From assembly GCA_015493685.1 (NCBI GenBank), contig WGCS01000192.1, forward strand, positions 1 to 50,485: a DNA stretch of 50,485 nucleotides. Reading direction: 5' to 3'. The translations under genes were made by a program, and so were the position numbers. Source of the stretch: Bacteroidales bacterium (GTDB lineage: Bacteria; Bacteroidota; Bacteroidia; Bacteroidales; UBA1556). A model generated the notes under the pieces. It was given only the letters and a program-made list of their open reading frames with translations, ran no database searches and was not told the DNA's origin. Shown piece after piece: positions 7,192 through 15,003 of the stretch; position 1 is the first letter of the stretch; each line of letters starts with the position of its first letter.

Positions 7192-9297
7192 ATGAAACAA
7201 AGTATATTTTTATTTCTATCAATGATTGTTGTTTTATTCTCGTGTAAGAATATTACTACAGAAAAGCTTGAGCAAAGTACTATTAATGCTCCTCTTGAAA
7301 TCCCTCAAAATGACAGCACACTATTCTCGGCAGGTATTATGACTCCCGAAGTATTATGGAAATTGGGAAGGGTATCGGATATACAAGTATCGCCTGATGG
7401 TAAAAACATAGTGTATGGTATAAGCCGCTACAGCATTAAGAAAAACAAAGGGGAGCGCGATTTATATGTGCTCAATATTAACAGTGGCAAAGTACATAGA
7501 CTTACAAATTTCAAAGGAAGTGAATACAATGGTCTTTGGAGACCCGATGGAAAGAAGATTGGTTTTTTGAGGCACTTAAATGGAAGTACACAACTTTGGG
7601 AAGTAAATCCCAATGGGAGTAAAGCCAGACAAATTAGTCATATAAAAGGAGGTATTACGGCCTTTAAATATAGTCCTGATGGTAAGCATATACTTTATAC
7701 TGCTAATGTAAAAGTAGATAAAACAATACATGACAGATATCCCGATTTACCCAAAGCCAATGCGAAAATTTATGATGAGTTGATGTATCGCCATTGGGAT
7801 CATTGGAGAGATGCCTATTACAGTCATGTATTTGTCAGTAAGTATAATTCCAATACTATTAAGGCTGGTACAGACTTAATGAAAGGGGAGAGGTATAATG
7901 CACCTCGAGAGCCTTTTAATGGTATGGAAGATATTAATTGGAGCCCTGACGGAAGTAAGATATCCATTAGTTATAAAAGACTTACAGGAAAAGATTACGC
8001 TTTGAGTACCAACTCTGAAGTGTATATTTATGATATTTATACCGGCAAGAGTTACAATCTTACCAAGGATGGTTTTGAGGGCTATGATGATGGAGCAGTA
8101 TGGTCTCCCAATGGCAAGATGATAGTATGGAGCAGTATGAAGACTCCCGGTTTTGAGTCAGATAAAAATCGTATTATTGTTTATAATTTTGTAACAGGTG
8201 ATACCACCGATTATAGCAAGGGATTTGATCAGAGTTCAACGGGATTTGTTTTTAGTCCCGATTCCAAGACAATCTATTTTATCTCAGGAGTTAATGCTAC
8301 CTATCAGGTATATGCTTTAGATTTAGCCACTAAAAAAATTAAACAACTTACCCACGGCGATCATAACTATACTAGCATAGCTCTTGCTGATGGTAAGTTG
8401 GTGGGTACTAAGATGAGCATGAAAGAGCCTACTGAAATTTATTCCATAGATTTCAATGGTAATGAAAAGCAGTTAAGCTTTACCAATAAATCAATTCTTG
8501 ATAGAATAATGCCGGCAGAAGTAGAGAAGCGCTGGGTTGCGACCACTGATGGAAAAAAAGAGCTTGTTTGGGTTATTTATCCACCCCATTTTGATAAAAC
8601 TAAGAAATATCCAACCTTGCTCTATTGTCAGGGAGGACCTCAGTCAGCGGTAAGTCAATTCTTTAGCTATCGTTGGAATTTTCAGGTTATGGCTTCCAAT
8701 GGATATATTGTAGTAGCACCAAACCGAAGAGGATTGCCTACTTTTGGACAAGCATGGAACGACCAGATAAGTGGTGACTACGGTGGGCAAAATATGAAAG
8801 ATTATTTATCAGCTATTGATGCAGTATCTCAGGAGCCATACGTCGATAAAGACAGGTTAGGAGCTGTTGGTGCAAGCTATGGCGGGTATAGCATTTACTG
8901 GTTGGCGGGGCATCATCAAGGAAGATTCAAAGCGCTGATTGCCCATTGTGGTATTTATGATTTACCAAGTATGTATGCTTCTACAGAAGAGACTTTTTTT
9001 GTGAAACATGATTTGGGTGGTGCTGTTTGGGATAAACCTCAACCTAAAAGTTATACTAAGTTTAATCCGGCTAACTTTGTGGGGCAATGGGATACTCCAA
9101 TATTAGTGATTTCAGGAGGTAACGATTTTAGAATTCCTTATTCTCAATCGATGCAAGCATTTAATGCTGCCCGATTACATAATATTCCCAGTAGATTTTT
9201 GTTCTTTCCCGATGAATCCCATTTTGTTGTGCAACCACAGAATTCTATTTTATGGCAAAGAGAATTTAAGGCTTTCTTAGATAAATATTTAAAATAA
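7192..9297 (+). CDS. S9-family prolyl-oligopeptidase-type serine peptidase (lipoprotein)
   Basis: The 701-residue protein has a lipobox (LFSC, Cys18). A beta-propeller region (about 50-430) contains PD40/WD40-like blades, each with a SPDGK-type turn (VSPDGKN, YSPDGKH, WSPDGSK, FSPDSKT). The C-terminal alpha/beta hydrolase carries the nucleophile in GASYGGY (Ser562), then GGNDFRIP (Asp645) and DESHFV (His677), a full catalytic triad. Enzymes of this group (DPP IV / acylaminoacyl peptidase-like) cut short peptides, so a periplasmic role in peptide scavenging is likely. It is transcribed alone and followed by a terminator. Confidence 0.93.
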   Translation: MKQSIFLFLSMIVVLFSCKNITTEKLEQSTINAPLEIPQNDSTLFSAGIMTPEVLWKLGRVSDIQVSPDGKNIVYGISRYSIKKNKGERDLYVLNINSGKVHRLTNFKGSEYNGLWRPDGKKIGFLRHLNGSTQLWEVNPNGSKARQISHIKGGITAFKYSPDGKHILYTANVKVDKTIHDRYPDLPKANAKIYDELMYRHWDHWRDAYYSHVFVSKYNSNTIKAGTDLMKGERYNAPREPFNGMEDINWSPDGSKISISYKRLTGKDYALSTNSEVYIYDIYTGKSYNLTKDGFEGYDDGAVWSPNGKMIVWSSMKTPGFESDKNRIIVYNFVTGDTTDYSKGFDQSSTGFVFSPDSKTIYFISGVNATYQVYALDLATKKIKQLTHGDHNYTSIALADGKLVGTKMSMKEPTEIYSIDFNGNEKQLSFTNKSILDRIMPAEVEKRWVATTDGKKELVWVIYPPHFDKTKKYPTLLYCQGGPQSAVSQFFSYRWNFQVMASNGYIVVAPNRRGLPTFGQAWNDQISGDYGGQNMKDYLSAIDAVSQEPYVDKDRLGAVGASYGGYSIYWLAGHHQGRFKALIAHCGIYDLPSMYASTEETFFVKHDLGGAVWDKPQPKSYTKFNPANFVGQWDTPILVISGGNDFRIPYSQSMQAFNAARLHNIPSRFLFFPDESHFVVQPQNSILWQREFKAFLDKYLK

Positions 9298-9306
9298 TTA
9301 TTCTTG

Positions 9307-9358
9307 GCAGGAGAAGATAAGGCTTGTTCTAAGTCGGATTTTTCTCCTGCTATTTTTT
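9307..9358 (+). terminator. Terminator after the S9 peptidase gene
   Basis: GCAGGAGAA (9307-9315) pairs perfectly with TTCTCCTGC (9342-9350) across 26 bases and is followed by TATTTTTT. The loop is long for a classical intrinsic terminator. Confidence 0.5.
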
Positions 9359-9380
9359 ACCTAAACAGCAAGAGTACATC

Positions 9381-10679
9381 ATGAATTATATCATTAGTAT
9401 TTTTTATCTGGCATTGGCTATCTTTATGCTTTATAAAATAAAGATGTATCAAGTTAGCGGTATATCAAAGCATTGGTTTGCGGCTGCCTTTGGCTATAAG
9501 GTGATTCTTGCTGTAGCTATGCTTTTTATCTATACTCGCTCTGCTGATATCAAAGAGAAAGCCGATATCTTTAGGTTTTCTAATGATGCCCAAGTTCTCT
9601 ATAGAAGTATAAAAGTAGAGCCAAGTGCTTATTTTAAAATTATGAGTGGTGTTGACGCTGACGATTTAAAGCTCTTTGGCATCTACGATCGGATGAATAA
9701 TTGGGATTATAGTAATGGAAGCCAGTTGTTTTCTAACAATAGAATGCTTATTCGCTACTTAGCTTTTATAAACCTAATTACTTTTGGCAGTTATGGAGCT
9801 GATTTAATAATTACTTTATTATTGGCTTTTACCGGTCTTTTTTGGATTTTTAAATTTTTTAATTCCAAGTTAAAGCAAAAAAAGTGGCTTCTTTTTGTGC
9901 TTATCTTTTTTACTCCTTCCGTCGCTTTCTGGACCTCTGGAATTCTAAAAGAAAGTTTGCTGATTTTTGCCATAGGCCTAATTTTCAACTGTGGCAATTA
10001 TGCTTTAAAAGGAAGGAAACCCATTGCCAGAATAGGAATAGTGCTTTTGGCTTTGCTTCTCATTTATAATATCAAAGAATTTGCTTTCTTTCTGCTGCTG
10101 CCACCATTGCTAGCCTATGTGTGGAATCATTTTCGGTCGAAGCAGCGCCCAATTTTACCCTATTTGGCTCTGATAATTCTTGGATTGGCTATTGCCAATG
10201 AATCGGGAAAATTTGGAAAGGAGAATATCTATAAAACCATGATTGAAAAGCAGTTGTCTTTTTACAATTTAGCAGAACAGGATAACGCAAACAGCAGTAT
10301 TAGCCCTATTGTATTTGATGCAACTACTCAGTCAGTACTGCTAAACTCACCCATTGCTTTGATTAATAGTCTTTTTAGACCCATGTTATGGGAGGCAAAT
10401 AATCCATTAATGATAGTTAGTGCTTTGGAGAATCTGGGAATATTAGTGCTAGTACTATTGGTTGTATTATTTCCGGTGAAGAAACTGGAGAGCCCAAATC
10501 TTTTTTGGTTTACGCTGGTCTTTTCCATAAGCTATCTTATTGTAATCGGGCTTACAACTCCTGTACTGGGCGCCATTTCGCGTTATCGTGTGCCCGCACT
10601 CTTATTCTTTCTCTTGGCTTTGCTTCAATTGATTGATGTGGAATCTATCAAAACTTTACTGCAAAGAAATAAAGTTTGA
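9381..10679 (+). CDS. Polytopic membrane protein, possibly GT-C/polysaccharide-polymerase-like
   Basis: A 432-residue integral membrane protein with about nine or ten hydrophobic segments. Between the second and third segments is a large hydrophilic loop (about residues 52-130), rich in Asp, Asn and aromatics. Later comes the phrase TPSVAFWTSGILKESLL, which recalls Bacteroidota membrane proteins related to GT-C glycosyltransferases or O-antigen/exopolysaccharide polymerases. That resemblance is from memory. wecB (UDP-GlcNAc 2-epimerase) lies just downstream on the opposite strand, which agrees with a surface-glycan role but is not proof. No catalytic residue can be identified. Confidence 0.8.
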   Translation: MNYIISIFYLALAIFMLYKIKMYQVSGISKHWFAAAFGYKVILAVAMLFIYTRSADIKEKADIFRFSNDAQVLYRSIKVEPSAYFKIMSGVDADDLKLFGIYDRMNNWDYSNGSQLFSNNRMLIRYLAFINLITFGSYGADLIITLLLAFTGLFWIFKFFNSKLKQKKWLLFVLIFFTPSVAFWTSGILKESLLIFAIGLIFNCGNYALKGRKPIARIGIVLLALLLIYNIKEFAFFLLLPPLLAYVWNHFRSKQRPILPYLALIILGLAIANESGKFGKENIYKTMIEKQLSFYNLAEQDNANSSISPIVFDATTQSVLLNSPIALINSLFRPMLWEANNPLMIVSALENLGILVLVLLVVLFPVKKLESPNLFWFTLVFSISYLIVIGLTTPVLGAISRYRVPALLFFLLALLQLIDVESIKTLLQRNKV

Positions 10680-10871
10680 AATGTCCGCTTATAGTTGAGG
10701 CTATTAAGGATTTTACTTATAATCATTTTCATTGTTGTTAGGTAAATACATTTAAACTAAACTTGAATCCTTATGATTAAAGGCTAGTAGAAGTTTAAGT
10801 ATTATAGTGCCTTCCTTTTGGATTAATTACCAATAATTTACATCCCCTTAATTTTTATCGGATAATAGTGA

Positions 10872-11936
10872 TTAATAATTTAAAAGGTCGGTGGCGATTT
10901 TGTCAGAAGCATTACCTGTGCCATAGAGATTGATATCAAATTTTAAATCGAAATTCTGCTTATTAAAAGCTTCTACTATTCTAGTTTTATTTGCTCCAAC
11001 AATGGTGTTAAACCCATTTTGTACCAGTTCAACCCATTCGGTTTCTTCGCGGAGAGTGATGCAGAATTTCTTAAAGAAAAAAGCTTCTTTCTGAAGTCCA
11101 CCACTATCTGTCATTACCATTTTGCAATTTTGTAGTAGATAAACCATTTCCAGATAACCCACCGGCTCAATAATCTTAATGTTATTCTCATTAATTTTAA
11201 TGTTGTTTTTGCTGATAATTTGTCGTGTACGAGGATGTAAAGGAAGAATAATTGAATTGTTCTTTCCAATTTCATCAAAGGCATCAATAATGGCTTTCAA
11301 TCGAGAAAGATCATCGGTGTTTTCGGCTCTGTGAATGGTAGCGAGAATGAAATTATTGGGAATATCAAAATTAGGCTTTCTGCTTTTTTTCGAGTAAAAT
11401 AGTGCGGCATCTTGCATTACATCACCCGATTTGACAAGTTTGTTGGGTAAATTATCGTAGCCTTCAGCCTTAAGATTTGCAATGGCAGTATCTGTTGGAC
11501 AGAATAGAATATTGGAGATTCTATCGGTAAGAATACGATTTATTTCTTCGGGCATATTCATATTGAAAGAGCGTAAACCAGCCTCCACATGGGCTACCTT
11601 GATATGTAGTTTTGCCGCTGCCAATGCTCCGGCTATGGTGGAATTGGTATCTCCATATACCAGTACCCAATCGGGTTTCTCTTCCAAAAGTACTTTTTCT
11701 ATCTTTTCCAACATCTGCCCTGTCATGGCTCCATGGCCTAAGCCATTAATGTCAAGGTTGTAATGTGGTTTGGGAATTTCCATTTCTTGGAAAAATATAT
11801 CCGACATATTGGTGTCAAAATGCTGCCCTGTGTGAACAATTACCTCTTCAATATTAGTTTGCTTTGCAAAGGCTCGACTAACGGCGGCAGCTTTAATAAA
11901 CTGAGGCCTTGCTCCAACTATTGTTATTATTTTCAT
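10872..11936 (-). CDS. wecB: UDP-N-acetylglucosamine 2-epimerase (non-hydrolysing)
   Basis: Cytoplasmic enzyme that interconverts UDP-GlcNAc and UDP-ManNAc to supply ManNAc-type sugars for surface polysaccharides. The 354 residues fit the family. It starts with MKIITIVGARPQFIK, and shows HTGQHFD (36-41), YGDTNST (94-100), VEAGLRSFN (117-125), TIHRAEN (200-206) and TDSGGLQKEA (276-285), the residues that bind and turn over the UDP-sugar. It is the last gene of a five-gene minus-strand run (DUF493, YbaB, argS, orphan, wecB), 38 bases after the orphan. The neighbours are not glycan genes, so co-transcription may be incidental. Confidence 0.96.
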   Translation of the reverse strand: MKIITIVGARPQFIKAAAVSRAFAKQTNIEEVIVHTGQHFDTNMSDIFFQEMEIPKPHYNLDINGLGHGAMTGQMLEKIEKVLLEEKPDWVLVYGDTNSTIAGALAAAKLHIKVAHVEAGLRSFNMNMPEEINRILTDRISNILFCPTDTAIANLKAEGYDNLPNKLVKSGDVMQDAALFYSKKSRKPNFDIPNNFILATIHRAENTDDLSRLKAIIDAFDEIGKNNSIILPLHPRTRQIISKNNIKINENNIKIIEPVGYLEMVYLLQNCKMVMTDSGGLQKEAFFFKKFCITLREETEWVELVQNGFNTIVGANKTRIVEAFNKQNFDLKFDINLYGTGNASDKIATDLLNY

Positions 11937-11974
11937 GGACTTAGGTTTGCTTGTTTTTGATAGTAATTAGTGAT

Positions 11975-12298
11975 TTACAGCATGTCTTTATGAATCGATT
12001 CTACCAGCCTGTTTTTAATTAACTCGGCATAGATATCGACAACGATTTGCCGGTATTGAAAAATAATTATACTTACTGCTTTGGTAATAGTAATACTGCT
12101 ACGTTGTTGCTGGTTGAATTGCTTTTTCAAAACTTTGGGAAGCAATTCATCCAATAGCTCAATGCGGGCAGCTATTTCATATCTTCTAAAGAGGTCATGT
12201 TCTTTTAGTAATGTAGATTCCAACTCCATATTAATCTCTTGAAGTATACGTATAAAAGCATCAAGCTCTTCCTTATTATTAAGCTGAAATTTCATCAT
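11975..12298 (-). CDS. Small hypothetical protein in the argS-wecB run
   Basis: A 107-residue protein starting with two Met codons, 23 bases after the argS stop codon and 38 bases before wecB, all on the minus strand. It is almost wholly helical in appearance: acidic Leu-rich N-terminal half (MKFQLNNKEELDAFIRILQE), then a basic, Gln-rich middle and a hydrophobic-basic C-terminal helix. There is no signal peptide or cysteine motif. The tight spacing and good composition favour a real gene. Family not recognised; function unknown. Confidence 0.7.
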   Translation of the reverse strand: MMKFQLNNKEELDAFIRILQEINMELESTLLKEHDLFRRYEIAARIELLDELLPKVLKKQFNQQQRSSITITKAVSIIIFQYRQIVVDIYAELIKNRLVESIHKDML

Positions 12299-12321
12299 GG
12301 CGGAGTATCTTTGTCTTACTA

Positions 12322-14106
12322 TTACATCCTATTGGGAACTTCAATGCCAAGTAAAAGCATTGCCGATTGGATAATATTCGCAGTAATATGTGATAGATCC
12401 AAGCGGAAAGCAGCTTTAGTTCGGTCTTCTTCCTTAAGGATTTGATTGTCGTGATAAAACTGATTGTATTCTTTAGCAAGATCATATACATAAGAAGCTA
12501 CCATTGCGGGACTATAGAGTTTTGCTGCGTTGGCAATAATCTCAGAATAATTGTAAATTAATTTCAGTAAGCTTTTTTCCTTATTGTTAATGATAAGCTC
12601 TTGATTCCACTCGGTGAATTCGTAGTTGGCAGACTTGCGCAATACCGACTGAATACGTGCATGGGTATATTGAATAAAAGGACCGGTATTGCCATTAAAA
12701 TCAATGGATTCTTCCGGGTTAAAAAGCATTTTCTTTTTTGGGTCAACTTTAAGGATAAAGAATTTCAATGCGCCTAGGCCAATTTGATTAAAAAGGGTAT
12801 CGGCTTCTTCTTTGGAGAGGCCTTCAATTTTGCCAAGTTTAGAAGTTATTTCAGCAGCATTCTTAACGATATCATCGATTAGGTCGTCGGCATCAACTAC
12901 TGTCCCTTCGCGTGATTTCATTTTCCCATGAGGCAGCTCTACCATGCCATAAGAGATATGGTGAATTTTCTCTGCCCAATTGTAGCCTAATTTTTTAAGT
13001 ACAATTTTCAGTACGTCAAAGTGATAATTCTGTTCGTTGCCTACCACATAGAGCAATGCAGATGGATTATAATCTTGGATACGTAATTTTGCTGTGCCAA
13101 TATCCTGGGTCATATAAACAGAGGTTCCGTCAGCTCTAAGAAGTAGCTTTTGGTCCAAGCCTTCGCCGGTGAGATCTGCCCAGATAGAACCATCATCCTT
13201 TTGATAAAGAATACCTTTCTTAAAGCCGTCGATAACAATCTCTTTGCCCAAGAGATAGGTTTCTGATTCGTAATATATTTTGTCAAAATCAACGCCTAAT
13301 CGTTTATAGGTTATGTCGAAGCCTTTATATACCCACTCATTCATGGTTTTCCACAGCTGATATACTTGAGGTTCTTTGGCTTCCCATTCGCGAAGCATCT
13401 GCTGTGCTTTTTTGATGATAGGAGCCTCCTTAGCTGCAACTTTTTCTTCTTTACCGGCTTCGACAAGTTGTTTAATCTCTTTTTTGTATTCCTTGTCAAA
13501 TTGAACATAATATTTCCCTACCAAATGATCGCCCTTCTCACCGGTACTTTCCGGGGTCTCACCATGGCCAAATTGTTGCCATGCCAGCATCGATTTACAG
13601 ATGTGAATTCCTCTATCATTGACTAGATTAACCTTTTTTACATTCTGCCCACTGGCCTTCAATATTTCGGCTATGGAATAGCCCAAAAGATTATTGCGAA
13701 TATGGCCAAGGTGTAATGGTTTGTTTGTGTTTGGTGAGGAATACTCAATAACAACAGGTGCTGTCTTAGTATCTACAGTTTTGTAACCATAAGATTCTTC
13801 CCTTAGCGCTTGCTTGGCATTATTGAGCCAAAAAGAATTGTGAAGGACAAGATTTAAGAAGCCTTTTATCACATTAAAAGAGTTAACCTCTTTAAGTTCT
13901 TTTACCAACTCTTCTCCCATAGTTTGGGCTAGCATTTCCGGCTTTTGTTTGGCAAAGCGTACAAAAGGGAATACATTGACGGTGAAATCTCCTTCGATCT
14001 CTTTTCGCGTTTGTTGTAAAATAAGCTCTTCATTACTTAGATGATGCTTATAATGCTTCTCGAAAACTGCTGCAAAAGCTGTTTTTATTTGTTGTTCTAT
14101 GTTCAT
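12322..14106 (-). CDS. argS: Arginyl-tRNA synthetase
   Basis: Class I aminoacyl-tRNA synthetase that charges tRNA-Arg. The 594 residues include the Arg-tRNA synthetase N-terminal domain (about 5-85), the HIGH-type signature as HLGH (132-135) within SSPNTNKPLHLGH, and the catalytic Rossmann core. A KMSKS-equivalent loop reads KMKSREGTVV. The DALR anticodon-binding domain begins near YTHARIQSVLR and ends with LLGIEVPNRM. The full length is normal. Six bases separate it from YbaB upstream and 23 from the small orphan downstream, so it is part of a tight operon. Confidence 0.98.
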   Translation of the reverse strand: MNIEQQIKTAFAAVFEKHYKHHLSNEELILQQTRKEIEGDFTVNVFPFVRFAKQKPEMLAQTMGEELVKELKEVNSFNVIKGFLNLVLHNSFWLNNAKQALREESYGYKTVDTKTAPVVIEYSSPNTNKPLHLGHIRNNLLGYSIAEILKASGQNVKKVNLVNDRGIHICKSMLAWQQFGHGETPESTGEKGDHLVGKYYVQFDKEYKKEIKQLVEAGKEEKVAAKEAPIIKKAQQMLREWEAKEPQVYQLWKTMNEWVYKGFDITYKRLGVDFDKIYYESETYLLGKEIVIDGFKKGILYQKDDGSIWADLTGEGLDQKLLLRADGTSVYMTQDIGTAKLRIQDYNPSALLYVVGNEQNYHFDVLKIVLKKLGYNWAEKIHHISYGMVELPHGKMKSREGTVVDADDLIDDIVKNAAEITSKLGKIEGLSKEEADTLFNQIGLGALKFFILKVDPKKKMLFNPEESIDFNGNTGPFIQYTHARIQSVLRKSANYEFTEWNQELIINNKEKSLLKLIYNYSEIIANAAKLYSPAMVASYVYDLAKEYNQFYHDNQILKEEDRTKAAFRLDLSHITANIIQSAMLLLGIEVPNRM

Positions 14107-14112
14107 ATTTTC

Positions 14113-14418
14113 TTAAAAATTAATTCCGGGAATAGTTGGCATTACATCTTTAGCCATTCCTTTCATCTCCTCATTATAAATAGCTTCAGCCTTTTCTAAG
14201 GCTTTATTTACTGCTACTAATGTCAATTCTTCTATTGCTTCTTTATCACCCAGATTAAATAATTCCTCGCTGATATAGATTTGCTTAATAACCTTATTGG
14301 CATTGGCTACAACCTTTACATTTCCGTTATCGGCTTGCCCATCTACCAGTATTTGCTCCATTCGATTCTTTGAATCCTCTTGAGCTAGTTTTAGTTTGCT
14401 TACTAAATCTCCAAACAT
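14113..14418 (-). CDS. YbaB/EbfC-family nucleoid-associated protein
   Basis: The 101-residue protein fits the YbaB/EbfC fold, a small dimeric DNA-binding protein. It has an N-terminal helix (MFGDLVSKLKLAQED), a central strand region (VKVVANANKVIKQIYISEEL) and a C-terminal amphipathic helix with AVNKALEKAEAIYNEEMKGMAKD. In many bacteria it sits next to recombination genes; here it lies between DUF493 (12-base gap) and argS (6-base gap). The role in nucleoid organisation is known for the family only. Confidence 0.92.
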   Translation of the reverse strand: MFGDLVSKLKLAQEDSKNRMEQILVDGQADNGNVKVVANANKVIKQIYISEELFNLGDKEAIEELTLVAVNKALEKAEAIYNEEMKGMAKDVMPTIPGINF

Positions 14419-14430
14419 ATCTTATTCTTA

Positions 14431-14706
14431 TTATATTGCTATTATATTATCTAATTTCTCTGCTTGCTTATAAATGGCAATTACTTCATCAGGATTATCC
14501 ATCATTTGTATTGCCGTAAAACTAATGTACTTTGACGACTTTGATATACGGTGACTAATTTTAGCTTCACCATTGAATAGTATCTTCAAATGATTTAAAT
14601 TGTGTGCATCAAATGGTATCACAAACTTGAACATATATTCCGTTGGCCAAGAAAAATCTTTGACCAATAGTTCTAGTAATTTACTGTAATCTCCTGTCTT
14701 ATTCAT
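14431..14706 (-). CDS. DUF493 family protein (YbeD-like)
   Basis: The 91-residue protein matches the DUF493/UPF0250 pattern: an N-terminal helix, then W-P-T-E-Y-M-F-K-F-V-I-P as the first strand, a central S-x-x-S-K-Y-I-S-F-T-A strand, and a final helix with a DEVIAIYKQAEKLDNI motif. The fold is a ferredoxin-like alpha/beta sandwich resembling regulatory ACT-type domains. The molecular role is unknown. It is the first gene of the argS run. A near-consensus box GACCTTTG on the minus strand (14723-14730) lies just upstream. Confidence 0.85.
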   Translation of the reverse strand: MNKTGDYSKLLELLVKDFSWPTEYMFKFVIPFDAHNLNHLKILFNGEAKISHRISKSSKYISFTAIQMMDNPDEVIAIYKQAEKLDNIIAI

Positions 14707-15003
14707 AGAGTGAAAATTTGCGCAAAGGTCGGAAAAAAATCAAAATTACAGAGGTTTATTTCTCATCCTCGACAGTCCTAATATTTTAGTACATAAAGAA
14801 CATATATCGTGCTACAATTATGCACTCAAAGTTTAGTATAGAGTCTGCTTAAAAACTCAGAAGTGCCTCTGCTTTTTACTGCTTATTTATTATCCTTTTT
14901 CCTTTTTAACCAATCGTAACTATTATTAATGGTAGAGTTTTTAGTGTCATTATATAGAATATAACTATTTATGTATTAGTAAAATACCAATTTAATATTG
15001 GCC
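14707..15003. other. Gap between DUF493 and M16 genes
   Basis: No coding frame. It holds the near-consensus promoter box for the DUF493 run and, at 14837-14866, one copy of a dispersed repeat (GAGTCTGCTTAAAAACTCAG) also seen near 38654 and 25322. Confidence 0.5.

Noticed and set aside
12306-12313. Perfect TATCTTTG on the plus strand inside the argS operon
   Set aside because: It would drive antisense transcription into argS. A single 8-base match in an AT-rich genome can occur by chance and nothing else supports it.
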